From contig JABMMR010000031.1 of NCBI GenBank assembly GCA_013205525.1, positions 1-17,286 on the forward strand: a stretch of 17,286 bases of DNA. The letters are read 5' to 3'. The notes under the pieces are model-generated. The model did not search any database, was not told the DNA's origin, and saw only the letters and a program-made list of their open reading frames with translations. Each line of letters begins with the position of its first letter. The stretch's first letter is position 1. Made by a program: the position numbers and the translations under genes. This stretch comes from Burkholderiales bacterium. Its GTDB lineage: Bacteria; Pseudomonadota; Gammaproteobacteria; Burkholderiales; Burkholderiaceae_C. Shown here piece by piece: positions 1-8,351 of the stretch.

Positions 1-13
1 CGGCATATACGCA

Positions 14-50
14 GTGTGAAGGTGGCACTCTACCGCTGAGTTAACGACCC
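14..50 (-). tRNA. tRNA-Val(CAC), 5' half only (interrupted or edge-truncated)
   Basis: Read on the minus strand from position 50, the sequence gives a normal tRNA 5' half: 7-base acceptor strand GGGTCGT, TA, D-stem ACTC pairing with GAGT around loop AGCGGTA, then anticodon 5' strand CCACC and loop TTCACAC with anticodon CAC (valine) at 18-16. The 3' strand should be GGTGG, but positions 13-9 read TGCGT, and no T-arm sequence follows in the remaining bases. The gene starts 15 bases after the dnaQ stop on the same strand, so it may share that transcript. The missing half could mean an insertion in the anticodon loop, a decayed gene, or a contig-end error. The identity of the 5' half is well supported; whether the gene works is not. 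Confidence 0.62.
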
Positions 51-65
51 AAATTTACAAATATT

Positions 66-770
66 TTACACCGCAATATTTCGCCAAAGCGTTTTGCCAC
101 CACTTGCTTTATCAATATCGCAGAGCACTTGCTCATGCGCCAAAATTTCTTGGTCATTTGGAAACACGATGGGCAAAATGAAGTTGGATAAATCAACTTT
201 CAATACATTGCCAGAAGAGTCTAAAGACTCGCTAGTATCAATCATCAGTGCATTTTGGCCACGGGTCAAACAAATATAAACATCCGCCAGTAATTCGGCA
301 TCTAGCAAAGCACCATGAAGCGTGCGCGCAGAATTGTTGACCCCTAGCCTGTCACAAAGCGCATCCAGTGAATTTCTTTTCCCCGGATAGATCTCTTTTG
401 CCATAGCCAAGGTGTCAAGAATTTTGACAACATGGTTTTGCAGAGCAAGGGAGCCACAGTTTTGAAGTTCTTTGTTGAGAAAGCTCACGTCAAAAGCGGC
501 GTTATGAATGATTAACTCAGCGTCTTTGATAAACCCAAGGAACTCTTCAGATACTTCAATAAATTTAGGCTTGTCCAACAAAAATTCATTGCTGATGCCA
601 TGCACCTTTAAAGCATCCTCATGACTCTCGCGCTCGGGATTCAAATAGTAATGAAATGTTCGCCCTGTTAATTTGCGATTGATTAATTCAACACAGCCAA
701 TCTCAATGATTCGGTCACCAGCATCAGCCGATAAGCCGGTGGTTTCTGTGTCTAAAACAATTTGACGCAT
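66..770 (-). CDS. dnaQ: DNA polymerase III epsilon subunit (3'-5' proofreading exonuclease)
   Basis: This 234-residue DEDDh exonuclease is the proofreading subunit of the replicative polymerase, removing misinserted 3' nucleotides within the alpha-epsilon-theta core. Exo I is DTETTG with D7 and E9, Exo II is HNAAFD with D94, and Exo III-epsilon has the general-base H152 and D157; all four metal-binding acids and the histidine are intact. The catalytic domain covers about residues 1-175. The C-terminal part, ending SGGKTLWRN, resembles the alpha-binding tail of full-length epsilon, so this is not a stand-alone DnaQ-like domain. The ATG follows the fdx stop by only 5 bases, with a weak AAGAAG ribosome site formed partly by the fdx end. 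It is therefore almost certainly cotranscribed with the isc operon. Confidence 0.93.
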   Translation of the reverse strand: MRQIVLDTETTGLSADAGDRIIEIGCVELINRKLTGRTFHYYLNPERESHEDALKVHGISNEFLLDKPKFIEVSEEFLGFIKDAELIIHNAAFDVSFLNKELQNCGSLALQNHVVKILDTLAMAKEIYPGKRNSLDALCDRLGVNNSARTLHGALLDAELLADVYICLTRGQNALMIDTSESLDSSGNVLKVDLSNFILPIVFPNDQEILAHEQVLCDIDKASGGKTLWRNIAV

Positions 771-775
771 GCTTC

Positions 776-1114
776 TTAATGATTTTCTTTGGCGTGATTG
801 ATGGTGTAACGCGGGATTTCAACCACTAAATTTTTTGTTCCCACTAAAGCTTGGCAAGCTAAGCGTGAATAAGGCTCCAACCCCCAAGCTCGATCTAATA
901 AATCATCTTCATCTTCTTGTGCAGGATTGAGACTTTCAAAACCTTCTTTAACAATGACATGGCAAGTCGTACAGGCACAACTCATATCGCAGGCATGTTC
1001 AATTTGCAGATGATTTTCAAGCAAAGCCTCACAGATAGAAGTTCCAGGGCTGGCGTGAATTTCTTTACCTTCTGGACAATATTGTGCGTGTGGAAGTATG
1101 CGTATGGTGGTCAT
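776..1114 (-). CDS. fdx: ISC-type [2Fe-2S] ferredoxin
   Basis: This 112-residue adrenodoxin-type ferredoxin of the ISC system supplies electrons for Fe-S cluster assembly on IscU. The cluster ligands are C42, C48, C51 and C87, in the C-X5-C-X2-C...C arrangement of bacterial Fdx, with the additional C46 also seen in the Escherichia coli protein. The acidic stretch EDEDD at residues 67-71 fits the usual partner-binding helix. The start ATG overlaps the hscA stop by one base (TAATG), so translation is probably coupled to hscA. The gene is last of the classic isc set; no iscX gene follows, and dnaQ starts 5 bases after the stop. Length and ligand spacing are normal. Confidence 0.95.
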   Translation of the reverse strand: MTTIRILPHAQYCPEGKEIHASPGTSICEALLENHLQIEHACDMSCACTTCHVIVKEGFESLNPAQEDEDDLLDRAWGLEPYSRLACQALVGTKNLVVEIPRYTINHAKENH

Positions 1115-2970
1115 TAGATGGATTCTATGGTCTTGCCAGACAAAACTTTTCGAATGCTTTCATTCATGCGTAAAGCTGCGAAAGCTTCTGTACCTTTGGC
1201 TAAGTCTTCTGTCGTCTTTTCAATAAACACATGGTCTTCTGTCAGCTTGGCTTGAACCGCAGCTTGCATCAATTGATCAATATGAAGCTTTTCATCCTCA
1301 GTCAACAAATGTGCATCGGACTGCAAGGCGCTTTGAGTGGCTAAGCACATGCGATCGACTTCAAGTCTCGACTCAGCCAAGGCTCTTGCGTTCTTATCGA
1401 AATCAGCCGTATGAAAACTGTCTTGCAGCATGGTGGTGATCTGCTCATCAGACAAGCCATAGCTCGGCTTGACTTCAATTTGCGATTCAACACCGCTGTT
1501 GGTTTCTTTTGCAGCCACTGAAAGTAAACCATCTGCATCCACAGTGAAAGTCACACGAATACGCGCTGCACCTGCTGCCATGGGAGGAATACCCCGCAGT
1601 TCAAAGCGAGCAAGGCTTCGGCAATCTTTGACCAAGTCCCGCTCGCCCTGAACAATATGAAGAGAAAGTGCTGTCTGGCCGTCTTGATAAGTGGTGAAAT
1701 CTTGCGCCATAGCCGTAGGTATGGTTTGATTTCGCGGAACGATTCGCTCTACCAGCCCACCCATGGTCTCGATACCCAAAGAAAGGGGTATGACGTCCAA
1801 TAAAAGCATATTGCCATCAGGGTTGTTGCCAACCAGCTGATTGGCTTGCAAGGCGGCCCCCAACGCCACAACCTCATCCGGATTTAAGTTGTTCAAGGGC
1901 TGGCAATTCAACAACTCACCCACTGCCTTTTGAACAAATAGCATGCGGGTTGAGCCGCCCACCATCACAACACCTTGAATATCAGATACTTTAATTTGCG
2001 CATCTTTAAGAGCTTTTTTAACCGCCGCTAGGGTGCGCTGGGTTAAAGCCAAGGACAGAGCTTCAAATACCTCACGCGACACTTCAACACTTAAAAGCCC
2101 ATCAGACAACACGACTTCAAACAAAGCAGTTTTCACTGATGACAATGCCTCTTTGCATTTGCGTGCAGCTACCAAAACATTGCTTTTATCGGCATTGGTT
2201 AAGACTTGTCGATGGGTAATTTCAAGCACGTGTTTAACCAAAGCCCTGTCATAGTCATCCCCGCCCAAGGCAGAGTCACCTCCGGTGGAGAGCACTTCAA
2301 ACACGCCTTTGCTTAAACGAAGAACAGATATATCGAAAGTGCCGCCGCCAAGGTCGTAAACAGCATAAATGCCTTCAATTGCGTTATCGAGACCATAGGC
2401 CAATGCTGCAGCTGTTGGCTCATTGATAAGCCGCAAAACATGGATATTGGCAAGCTTGGCGGCATCTTTGGTTGCTTGGCGTTGGGCGTCATCAAAATAG
2501 GCAGGAACTGTAATCACAGCCCCATAAATTTCATCATCAAAAGTATCCTCGGCTCGCTGCCTAAGGCTTGCCAAAATTTCTGCACTGACCTCGACTGGCG
2601 ACTTATCTCCATCGATAGTTTGAAGAGTCAACATGCCTGGACTGTCTACAAACTGATAAGGAAAGTCGTTTGAATTGGCTATATCTTTTAAAGCTCTACC
2701 CATGAATCTTTTAACAGACACAATGGTGTTGGCTGGGTCTTCTGATTGGCTTGCTAATGCGTCAGCGCCGATCAGTCGTCGATTACCTGAAAGGTACCTG
2801 ACAGCTGAAGGCAAAATCACACGTCCTTCATGGTCGGGCAGACACTCTGCCACCCCGTTCCTGACGCTTGCAACCAAAGAGTGGGTGGTGCCAAGATCAA
2901 TCCCTATGCCAATGCGTCTGGCATGTGGATCTGGTGCTTGACCAGGTTCAGAAATTTGTAACAAAGCCAT
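1114..2970 (-). CDS. hscA: Fe-S protein assembly chaperone HscA (Hsp70 family)
   Basis: This 618-residue Hsp70-type ATPase is dedicated to Fe-S biogenesis. It binds the LPPVK motif of IscU and, stimulated by HscB, drives cluster transfer to acceptors. The nucleotide-binding domain starts after a short N-terminal extension: phosphate loop 1 has DLGTT at residues 25-29, followed by YDLGGGTFD and the adenosine-loop VGGSTRM. The substrate-binding domain starts around residue 400, and the C-terminal lid is helical. Length is close to the roughly 616 residues usual for HscA and shorter than DnaK, and the acidic DnaK tail is absent. The ATG lies 15 bases after hscB with AAGGGG upstream, and the stop overlaps the fdx start. 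The assignment is secure from family features and operon position. Confidence 0.95.
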   Translation of the reverse strand: MALLQISEPGQAPDPHARRIGIGIDLGTTHSLVASVRNGVAECLPDHEGRVILPSAVRYLSGNRRLIGADALASQSEDPANTIVSVKRFMGRALKDIANSNDFPYQFVDSPGMLTLQTIDGDKSPVEVSAEILASLRQRAEDTFDDEIYGAVITVPAYFDDAQRQATKDAAKLANIHVLRLINEPTAAALAYGLDNAIEGIYAVYDLGGGTFDISVLRLSKGVFEVLSTGGDSALGGDDYDRALVKHVLEITHRQVLTNADKSNVLVAARKCKEALSSVKTALFEVVLSDGLLSVEVSREVFEALSLALTQRTLAAVKKALKDAQIKVSDIQGVVMVGGSTRMLFVQKAVGELLNCQPLNNLNPDEVVALGAALQANQLVGNNPDGNMLLLDVIPLSLGIETMGGLVERIVPRNQTIPTAMAQDFTTYQDGQTALSLHIVQGERDLVKDCRSLARFELRGIPPMAAGAARIRVTFTVDADGLLSVAAKETNSGVESQIEVKPSYGLSDEQITTMLQDSFHTADFDKNARALAESRLEVDRMCLATQSALQSDAHLLTEDEKLHIDQLMQAAVQAKLTEDHVFIEKTTEDLAKGTEAFAALRMNESIRKVLSGKTIESI

Positions 2971-2985
2971 CTCAGCAATTACCCC

Positions 2986-3534
2986 TTACGCGTTTTCCAA
3001 TTGCTCAAGACGCTTGTCTATATCAATTTCAAAACGCTCCATAAACATCAAAGCTCTTACTTCTACTGCAGCGTTTGTCCAATCTTTATCTCTGTCAATA
3101 AAAAATTCGCATCGCAAAAATGCAGCTTCTTTGGCAGCCAACAACTCTTCATGAAGTCCGACCATACTGCTCGAGGAAGCAGTTTCTTCAAGTTGCTCTC
3201 TCCATTGAATTTGCTGAAGAAGAAATTCTGCTGGCATAGAAGTATTTTCTTCTGCCTGAATGCGAACACCATTTAATTCACACAAATAAGCAGCACGCTT
3301 GAGAGGAAATTTGAGACGCTGATAGGCTTCATTGACTCGGACTGAATACTGCATGGCAACTCTTTGCGAGGCAGCTTCTTGTGTAGAGAAGTTATCTGGG
3401 TGAATAGACCTTAAAAGGTTTTTCCAGCGGTCATCCAATAGTTGGCGATTTAATTTAAAACCAACGGGCAAATTAAAAAGCTCAAAATCACTCGAAGACA
3501 GCGAAAAATGCTGTAGGTCTTTGCCCGCAACCAT
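2986..3534 (-). CDS. hscB: Fe-S assembly co-chaperone HscB (J-domain protein)
   Basis: This 182-residue type III J-domain protein delivers IscU to HscA and stimulates its ATPase. The N-terminal J domain carries the essential HPD tripeptide at about residues 45-47 (context SIHPDNF), followed by the YSVRVNEAYQRLK helix. The C-terminal part is the helical bundle that contacts IscU. I chose the ATG at 3534 rather than the in-frame TTG at 3540, which would overlap the iscA stop. With ATG the junction is TGA-AA-ATG, two bases apart, suggesting coupled translation. The first residues are then MVAGKDLQHF. No cysteine zinc-binding extension of the eukaryotic type is present. The sequence is rather divergent, but the HPD motif and its place between iscA and hscA settle the identity. 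Confidence 0.92.
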   Translation of the reverse strand: MVAGKDLQHFSLSSSDFELFNLPVGFKLNRQLLDDRWKNLLRSIHPDNFSTQEAASQRVAMQYSVRVNEAYQRLKFPLKRAAYLCELNGVRIQAEENTSMPAEFLLQQIQWREQLEETASSSSMVGLHEELLAAKEAAFLRCEFFIDRDKDWTNAAVEVRALMFMERFEIDIDKRLEQLENA

Positions 3535-3536
3535 TT

Positions 3537-3860
3537 TCAAACTCTGAACGACTCACCACAGCCACATCGATCACGTTCATTAGGGTTATTGAATTTGAAT
3601 CCCTCGTTCAAGCCTTCGCGAACAAAATCCAACTCAGTGCCATCGAGATAAGCCAAACTCTTGGGGTCTATCAGTATTTTTAATCCTTGTGCTTCAAAAA
3701 CAATATCTTCATTGCCAAGATCGTCAACGTATTCGAGTTTGTAAGCCAAACCAGAACAACCCGTGGTTTTGACACCAAGGCGAACGCCAACGCCTTTACC
3801 TCTTTGAGCTAGGTATTTATTAACATGCCGTGCTGCGGCTTCGGTCATGGATACTGACAT
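3537..3860 (-). CDS. iscA: A-type Fe-S carrier protein IscA
   Basis: This 107-residue A-type carrier accepts clusters from the IscU/HscAB machinery and passes them, mostly as [4Fe-4S], to apoproteins. The three invariant cysteines are C35 (TTGCSGLAY) and the C-terminal pair C99 and C101 (RCGCGESF). The open frame extends upstream to 3968, but that part lies inside iscU and encodes unrelated sequence, so the start is the ATG at 3860, one base after the iscU TGA (TGA-T-ATG). A second ATG four codons later is possible. The N-terminus [13 protein letters not shown] fits the family. The stop lies two bases before the hscB ATG. Nothing is missing. Confidence 0.95.
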   Translation of the reverse strand: MSVSMTEAAARHVNKYLAQRGKGVGVRLGVKTTGCSGLAYKLEYVDDLGNEDIVFEAQGLKILIDPKSLAYLDGTELDFVREGLNEGFKFNNPNERDRCGCGESFRV

Positions 3861-3861
3861 A

Positions 3862-4248
3862 TCAATGGGCGTTTTTCTTTTTATAGTCCTCAACCGCAGC
3901 CTTGATGGCATCTTCAGCCAAAATGGAACAGTGAATTTTGACGGGTGGCAGGGCCAGTTCTTGGGCAATCTCGCTGTTCTTCAAAGCTGCAGCTTGGTCC
4001 AGGGTTTTGCCTTTCACCCACTCTGTGACCAAAGAGGATGAAGCAATAGCTGAACCGCAACCGTAGGTTTTGAAACGGGCATCTTCGATCACGCCCGTCA
4101 GTGGATTGACTTTGATTTGTAATTTCATCACGTCTCCGCAAGCAGGCGCACCCACCATCCCGGTTCCCACGGAATCGTCGCCTTTGTCAAAGGAACCCAC
4201 GTTTCGTGGATTTTCGTAATGATCAATCACTTTTTCGCTGTATGCCAT
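3862..4248 (-). CDS. iscU: Fe-S cluster assembly scaffold IscU
   Basis: This 128-residue scaffold is where IscS-derived sulfur and iron assemble into a [2Fe-2S] cluster before HscA/HscB-assisted transfer. Visible ligands are C37 and D39 (APACGD), C64 (YGCGSA), H106 and C107 (KIHCS). The HscA recognition motif LPPVK is at 100-104. The frame stays open upstream to 4308, but that part overlaps iscS. The ATG at 4248 begins [14 protein letters not shown], the normal IscU N-terminus, and has GGAG upstream at good spacing, which decides the start. It lies 19 bases after iscS and one base before iscA. The protein is canonical in length and motifs. Confidence 0.96.
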   Translation of the reverse strand: MAYSEKVIDHYENPRNVGSFDKGDDSVGTGMVGAPACGDVMKLQIKVNPLTGVIEDARFKTYGCGSAIASSSLVTEWVKGKTLDQAAALKNSEIAQELALPPVKIHCSILAEDAIKAAVEDYKKKNAH

Positions 4249-4267
4249 GTCTGTCTCCGTCAAGTAA

Positions 4268-5488
4268 TCAGTGGGCTGCCCATTGAATGGTGCTGAGGTC
4301 AACACCATCTTTGTACATTTCCCATAAAGGGCTGAGATCGCGCAACTTGTTTACATTAGCGCGGATAGTTAAAATTGCGTAGTCAATTTCTTCTTCAGTT
4401 GAATAGCGGCCAACAGTCATACGCAAACTGCTGTGCGCAAGTTCATCACTGCGCCCTAATGCACGCAACACATAGCTAGGCTCCAGGCTTGCTGAAGTGC
4501 AAGCTGACCCAGAAGAAACCGCCAAGCCTTTGATACCCATGATGAGAGACTCTCCCTCAACAAAATTGAAGCTGATATTGAGGTTGTGCGGTACACGTTG
4601 GGTCAGGTGGCCATTCACAAAAACTTGCTCTACATCTTTTAATCCATTTAAAAGTCTTTGTTGAAGATGGCGCGCCTTGGCAACGTCTTGCGGCATTTCA
4701 AGCTTGGCAATACGAAACGCTTCACCCATGCCCACGCACTGGTGGGTAGGCAAAGTACCGCTGCGCATACCGCGCTCCTGGCCTCCACCGTGCATTTGTG
4801 CTTCCAATCGAACGCGGGGTTTACGCCGAACGTAAAGAGCACCAATACCTTTGGGGCCATAGGTTTTATGGGAAGCCAGACTCATCAAATCGACAGGCAG
4901 CTTATCTAAATCGATCTCAATTTTTCCTGTAGATTGGGCTGCGTCAACATGGAAAATGATGCCCTTTTCACGACACAAAGTGCCGATAGCAGCTATGTCT
5001 TGAATAACACCGATTTCATTGTTGACATGCATCACGCTGACCAAAATTGTGTCTGAGCGAATAGCATCTTTCAAGCGGTTAATGTCAAGCAACCCATCTT
5101 CTTGAACATCAAGATACGTGACTTCAAAACCTTGACGCTCAAGCTCTCGCATAGAGTCGAGAACAGCTTTGTGTTCAGTTTTAACTGTGATGAGGTGACG
5201 CCCTTTTGTCTTGTAAAAATTGGCAGCGCCCTTGATAGCCAAATTGTTAGATTCGGTAGCACCTGAGGTCCATACAATTTCACGCGGGTCAGCACCAATG
5301 AGTGCAGCAACATCTGCGCGGGCCTTCTCAACCGCCTCTTCAGCTTCCCAACCCCAAGCGTGACTGCGTGACGCTGGATTTCCATAATGCTCACGCAACC
5401 AAGGAATCATGGCTTCAACTACACGCTCATCACATGGATTTGTAGACGAGTAGTCGAGGTAAATGGGGAAATGCGGAGTCATGTCCAT
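4268..5488 (-). CDS. iscS: Cysteine desulfurase IscS
   Basis: This 406-residue PLP-dependent class V aminotransferase-fold enzyme converts L-cysteine to alanine and a persulfide that is passed to IscU and other acceptors such as tRNA thiolation factors. Visible residues include the cofactor region SGATESNN (75-82), H106, D182 and Q185 (VDAAQS), and the Schiff-base lysine K208 in SHKTYGPKG. The catalytic persulfide-forming cysteine is C330 in the mobile loop [10 protein letters not shown]. The long loop and length indicate a group I (IscS/NifS) rather than a SufS-type desulfurase. The ATG at 5488 has AAAGG ten bases upstream and is preferred over the ATG two codons later. It follows iscR by six bases. 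Confidence 0.96.
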   Translation of the reverse strand: MDMTPHFPIYLDYSSTNPCDERVVEAMIPWLREHYGNPASRSHAWGWEAEEAVEKARADVAALIGADPREIVWTSGATESNNLAIKGAANFYKTKGRHLITVKTEHKAVLDSMRELERQGFEVTYLDVQEDGLLDINRLKDAIRSDTILVSVMHVNNEIGVIQDIAAIGTLCREKGIIFHVDAAQSTGKIEIDLDKLPVDLMSLASHKTYGPKGIGALYVRRKPRVRLEAQMHGGGQERGMRSGTLPTHQCVGMGEAFRIAKLEMPQDVAKARHLQQRLLNGLKDVEQVFVNGHLTQRVPHNLNISFNFVEGESLIMGIKGLAVSSGSACTSASLEPSYVLRALGRSDELAHSSLRMTVGRYSTEEEIDYAILTIRANVNKLRDLSPLWEMYKDGVDLSTIQWAAH

Positions 5489-5494
5489 GAAAAA

Positions 5495-6031
5495 TCAACC
5501 TTTAGCAAAAATATTGCCCAGCGCAAAAACCGAATTAGGTGCATTGACGCGGATGGGCTTGACAACAGGCAATGCAGAAATGGCACGTCTGTTCATTGGT
5601 TTTTCTTCTATCTGCAAGCCCTTGGCGAGTTGATCATCCACAAGTTTTTGCAAATGAACAGAGTTAAGAAACTCGATCATGCGCTGGTTCAGAGAAGTCC
5701 AAAGTTCGTGGGTCATACAACGGCCAGTTTCGCCAAGACAGTTCTCTTTGCCCGCACAATGAGTGGCATCAATAGGCTCATCCACTGAAAGAATGATGTC
5801 TGCTACGGAAATCTCAGCGGCCTTGCGCCCCAAGGTATACCCGCCGCCCGGGCCGCGGGTAGATTCCACTAACTGGTGACGGCGCAGTTTGCCAAACAAT
5901 TGTTCAAGATATGACAAAGATATCTGCTGGCGCTGACTGATGGCAGCCAAAGTAACAGGCCCATTGTTTTGGCGTAACGCCAAGTCAATCATGGCAGTCA
6001 CTGCAAAACGACCTTTGGTGGTTAAACGCAT
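5495..6031 (-). CDS. iscR: Fe-S cluster-binding Rrf2-family regulator IscR
   Basis: This 178-residue winged-helix regulator of the Rrf2 family senses cellular Fe-S status. With a [2Fe-2S] cluster it represses its own operon through type-1 sites; apo-IscR acts at type-2 sites. The helix-turn-helix covers about residues 27-50 (LAAISQRQQISLSYLEQLF), followed by the wing RGPGGGYTL. Cluster ligands are C92, C98, C105 and H108. The C98-C105 spacing is one residue longer than the E. coli arrangement recalled from the literature (C98, C104, H107). AGGAG lies six bases before the ATG. Two good type-1 operators overlap its promoter at 6052-6106, so negative autoregulation of iscR through dnaQ is expected. 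It is the first gene of the operon. Confidence 0.95.
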   Translation of the reverse strand: MRLTTKGRFAVTAMIDLALRQNNGPVTLAAISQRQQISLSYLEQLFGKLRRHQLVESTRGPGGGYTLGRKAAEISVADIILSVDEPIDATHCAGKENCLGETGRCMTHELWTSLNQRMIEFLNSVHLQKLVDDQLAKGLQIEEKPMNRRAISALPVVKPIRVNAPNSVFALGNIFAKG

Positions 6032-6051
6032 ATGAAACTCCTAAATTTGGC

Positions 6052-6076
6052 TTACTCGACTTTATTAGTCAACTAT
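6052..6076 (-). promoter_or_regulatory. IscR type-1 operator, promoter-proximal
   Basis: On the minus strand this 25-base site reads ATAGTTGACT, AATAA, AGTCGAGTAA. Compared with the type-1 consensus halves ATASYYGACT and AGTCRRSTAT joined by RWWWY, about 23 of 25 positions fit, the mismatches being the last spacer base and the final base. It covers the predicted -10 (TATAGT) and the start of transcription, so holo-IscR bound here would occlude RNA polymerase. The consensus is from E. coli work; binding here is inferred. Confidence 0.85.
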
Positions 6077-6100
6077 AACATAAACCCAAATGAAATAGTC
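6072..6100 (-). promoter_or_regulatory. Predicted sigma-70 promoter of the iscR-dnaQ operon
   Basis: The best -10 is TATAGT at 6077-6072. With a 17-base spacer the -35 would be the poor hexamer GACTAT at 6100-6095. This gives a leader of about 33 bases. An alternative pairs TTGACT (6072-6067) with CAAATT (6049-6044), but its start would fall almost on the ribosome site. Both choices lie within or beside the IscR operators. Confidence 0.5.
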
Positions 6101-6106
6101 GGGTAT
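6082..6106 (-). promoter_or_regulatory. IscR type-1 operator, promoter-distal
   Basis: On the minus strand this site reads ATACCCGACT, ATTTC, ATTTGGGTTT, fitting about 22 of 25 positions of the type-1 IscR consensus, with a perfect left half and spacer and three mismatches in the right half. Its centre lies 30 bases, about three helical turns, upstream of the proximal site, placing both on the same DNA face. It covers the -35 region. Tandem type-1 sites at the iscR promoter are also known in E. coli. Confidence 0.75.
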
Positions 6107-6135
6107 TGGCATTTCTCTCAAGGAAAGCTGCTTAT

Positions 6136-8232
6136 TTATAAGGCCAGACTGTCTTTAGGCGCCGCACCAAAAGTGAGCGCGCGTAAGCGATTTAACTGGT
6201 CCCGAGCGCTGGCAGCGGATTCAAATTCTAGATTTCGCGCAAACTCCATCATCTGCTTCTCTAATCGCTTAATTTCTTTGGCCACATCCTTTTCACTTAA
6301 GTCTTCCATCCTCGCCTGTTCCAACTCGAGGCGCATGGATGCCTTGTCAGACTTTTCGCTGTAGACACCATCAATCAAGTCTCTGATAGCTTTAACTACA
6401 CCACGCGGGGTAATACCGTTAGCCAAGTTAAATGCCACCTGCTTGGTTCGTCGTCGTTCTGTCTCACCAATGGCTCGCTTCATAGACTCTGTCATGCGGT
6501 CTGCATAAAGAATAGCGCGCCCCTCTAGGTTTCTGGCTGCACGGCCAATGGTTTGTATCAAACTGCGCTCTGATCTGAGAAACCCCTCTTTGTCAGCATC
6601 CAAAATAGCAACCAAAGAGACCTCCGGCAGATCCAGGCCCTCGCGGAGTAAGTTGATGCCGACCAAAACATCAAAGGCACCGAGACGCAGATCGCGCAAA
6701 ATTTCAACCCGTTCCACTGTATCGATATCGCTATGCAAATATCTGACCTTGACGCCGTTGTCGCTGAGGTAATCTGTAAGTTGTTCGGCCATGCGCTTTG
6801 TCAAGGTGGTGATGAGAATTCGCTCACTCTTGACTACGCGAATACGAATTTCTTGCAGCACATCATCGACTTGGTTGATCGCTGGACGGACTTCTACTTC
6901 TGGATCAACCAAACCCGTAGGACGAACCAATTGCTCCACAATTTGTCCTGAATGGGTTTTTTCGTAATCTGAAGGGGTGGCAGACACAAAAACGAGTTGA
7001 CGCATGCGTTGCTCGAATTCCTCTAATTTCAAGGGTCGGTTGTCTAGCGCACTGGGCAAGCGAAAACCATATTCCACCAAAGTGGTTTTACGGGCTTTGT
7101 CACCGTTGTACATTCCGGAAAATTGTCCCATCAGCACATGACTTTCGTCAAAAAACATGAGCGCATCTTTAGGCAAATAGTCTGTCAAAGTGCTGGGCGG
7201 CTCGCCGGGCGCCACGCCAGACAAGTGCCTGGTGTAATTTTCAATGCCCTTGCAGTGCCCAACCTCGCTGAGCATTTCCAGATCGAATCGGGTTCTTTGC
7301 TCCAGACGCTGAGCCTCGACCAACTTACCCATACCCACCAACTCTTTAAGTCGCTGGCCAAGTTCGAGCTTGATAGTCTCTACCGCGGCTAAGACTTTGT
7401 CCCGCGGTGTGACGTAGTGGCTTGATGGGTAAACAGTAAAGCGAGGAATTTTTTGACGCACACGGCCGGTCAGAGGGTCTAACAGTTGGAGGCTTTCAAT
7501 TTCATCGTCAAACAACTCAATGCGAATGGCGAGTTCGCTATGTTCTGCAGGAAAAATATCAATGATGTCTCCGCGAACACGAAAACGTCCGCGGGCAAAG
7601 TCCATGTCATTGCGGTCGTATTGCATTCGCACCAGCTGGGCAATGATGTCTCTTTGCCCAGGCTTGTCTCCAACTCTTAATGTCATGACCATGCGGTGAT
7701 AGCTCTCTGGCTCACCAATGCCGTAGATGGCGGACACTGTGGCCACGATGATGACGTCTCGGCGCTCTAGCAAGCTTTTGGTGCAGGACAACCTCATCTG
7801 CTCGATATGCTCATTGATGGCAGAGTCTTTTTCAATAAATAAATCTCTTTGCGGCACATACGCCTCGGGCTGGTAGTAGTCGTAATAACTCACGAAATAT
7901 TCAACAGCATTCTTGGGGAAAAACTCACGGAACTCGCTATAAAGTTGTGCTGCCAGAGTTTTATTGGGCGCATAAATAATCGCAGGTCGCCCCATTTGGG
8001 CAATCACGTTGGCCATGGTGAATGTTTTTCCCGAGCCCGTCACGCCAAGCAGCGTTTGAAACATTTCCCCATCTTGCATGCCTTCGACCAGTTGAACGAT
8101 GGCCTGAGGCTGGTCCCCCGCTGGCGGATAGGGTTGAAATAACTCAAAGGGGGACCCAGGATATGTCAACCATTTGCCCTCTTTGTTTTCGGGGTCCCTG
8201 TGGATTTCTTCTAAATCAGAAAGCGACGACAT
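6136..8232 (-). CDS. uvrB: Excinuclease ABC subunit B
   Basis: This 698-residue damage-verification helicase of nucleotide excision repair is loaded by UvrA, opens the DNA and recruits UvrC for incision. The Q-like motif DQP is at 40-42 and Walker A GVTGSGKT has K69. The DNA-gripping beta-hairpin region [12 protein letters not shown] follows at about residues 116-127, then the DESH helicase motif. The C-terminal helicase part contains TIGRAARN, and a C-terminal UVR coiled-coil (about 650-690), which binds UvrC, follows. It is slightly longer than the 673-residue E. coli protein, mainly from an N-terminal extension. The ATG at 8232 has only a weak GGAA upstream. I see no LexA box of the CTG-N10-CAG type in the upstream 119 bases. 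The gene is divergent from the aminotransferase gene and upstream of the isc operon. Confidence 0.96.
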   Translation of the reverse strand: MSSLSDLEEIHRDPENKEGKWLTYPGSPFELFQPYPPAGDQPQAIVQLVEGMQDGEMFQTLLGVTGSGKTFTMANVIAQMGRPAIIYAPNKTLAAQLYSEFREFFPKNAVEYFVSYYDYYQPEAYVPQRDLFIEKDSAINEHIEQMRLSCTKSLLERRDVIIVATVSAIYGIGEPESYHRMVMTLRVGDKPGQRDIIAQLVRMQYDRNDMDFARGRFRVRGDIIDIFPAEHSELAIRIELFDDEIESLQLLDPLTGRVRQKIPRFTVYPSSHYVTPRDKVLAAVETIKLELGQRLKELVGMGKLVEAQRLEQRTRFDLEMLSEVGHCKGIENYTRHLSGVAPGEPPSTLTDYLPKDALMFFDESHVLMGQFSGMYNGDKARKTTLVEYGFRLPSALDNRPLKLEEFEQRMRQLVFVSATPSDYEKTHSGQIVEQLVRPTGLVDPEVEVRPAINQVDDVLQEIRIRVVKSERILITTLTKRMAEQLTDYLSDNGVKVRYLHSDIDTVERVEILRDLRLGAFDVLVGINLLREGLDLPEVSLVAILDADKEGFLRSERSLIQTIGRAARNLEGRAILYADRMTESMKRAIGETERRRTKQVAFNLANGITPRGVVKAIRDLIDGVYSEKSDKASMRLELEQARMEDLSEKDVAKEIKRLEKQMMEFARNLEFESAASARDQLNRLRALTFGAAPKDSLAL

Positions 8233-8271
8233 GTTCCGGTTACCAAGAAAAAGCTCTTACAAGCCGTTAAA

Positions 8272-8300
8272 ATTATGGATAACCGTATAGCCTAACGCAG
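8272..8300 (-). promoter_or_regulatory. Possible uvrB promoter
   Basis: A CATAAT hexamer at 8277-8272 on the minus strand is a good -10. The hexamer 17 bases upstream, CTGCGT at 8300-8295, is a poor -35, so the call rests mainly on the -10 and on the position between divergent genes. The leader would be about 30 bases. Confidence 0.3.
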
Positions 8301-8317
8301 ACTGAGCGTTTTTTTTT
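8294..8317 (+). terminator. Short hairpin followed by a T-run (terminator-like)
   Basis: AACGC (8294-8298) can pair with GCGTT (8306-8310) around a seven-base loop, and nine T residues run from 8309 to 8317. The form is that of an intrinsic terminator on the plus strand, but the stem is only five base pairs. No complete gene lies upstream on that strand, so if functional it would act on a short leader transcript before the aminotransferase gene at 8352. It may also be only an A/T tract with chance pairing. Confidence 0.35.
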
Positions 8318-8351
8318 GACCACCCACCTACATAAATTTCAAGGATTGACG

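Noticed and set aside
3861..3968. N-terminal extension of IscA by 36 codons
   Set aside because: The extra codons overlap iscU and do not resemble IscA; the ATG at 3860 gives the usual 107-residue protein.
4249..4308. N-terminal extension of IscU by 20 codons
   Set aside because: It overlaps iscS, and the ATG at 4248 has a good ribosome site and the family N-terminus.
5387..5788. 133-codon plus-strand open frame across the iscS-iscR junction
   Set aside because: It is antisense to two certain genes and resembles no family I know.
8316..8351. TTG start for the aminotransferase
   Set aside because: AAGGA stands before the ATG at 8352, and family members begin at that point.
8233..8351. LexA/SOS box upstream of uvrB
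   Set aside because: I searched by eye for a CTG-N10-CAG-type site and found none with acceptable symmetry.
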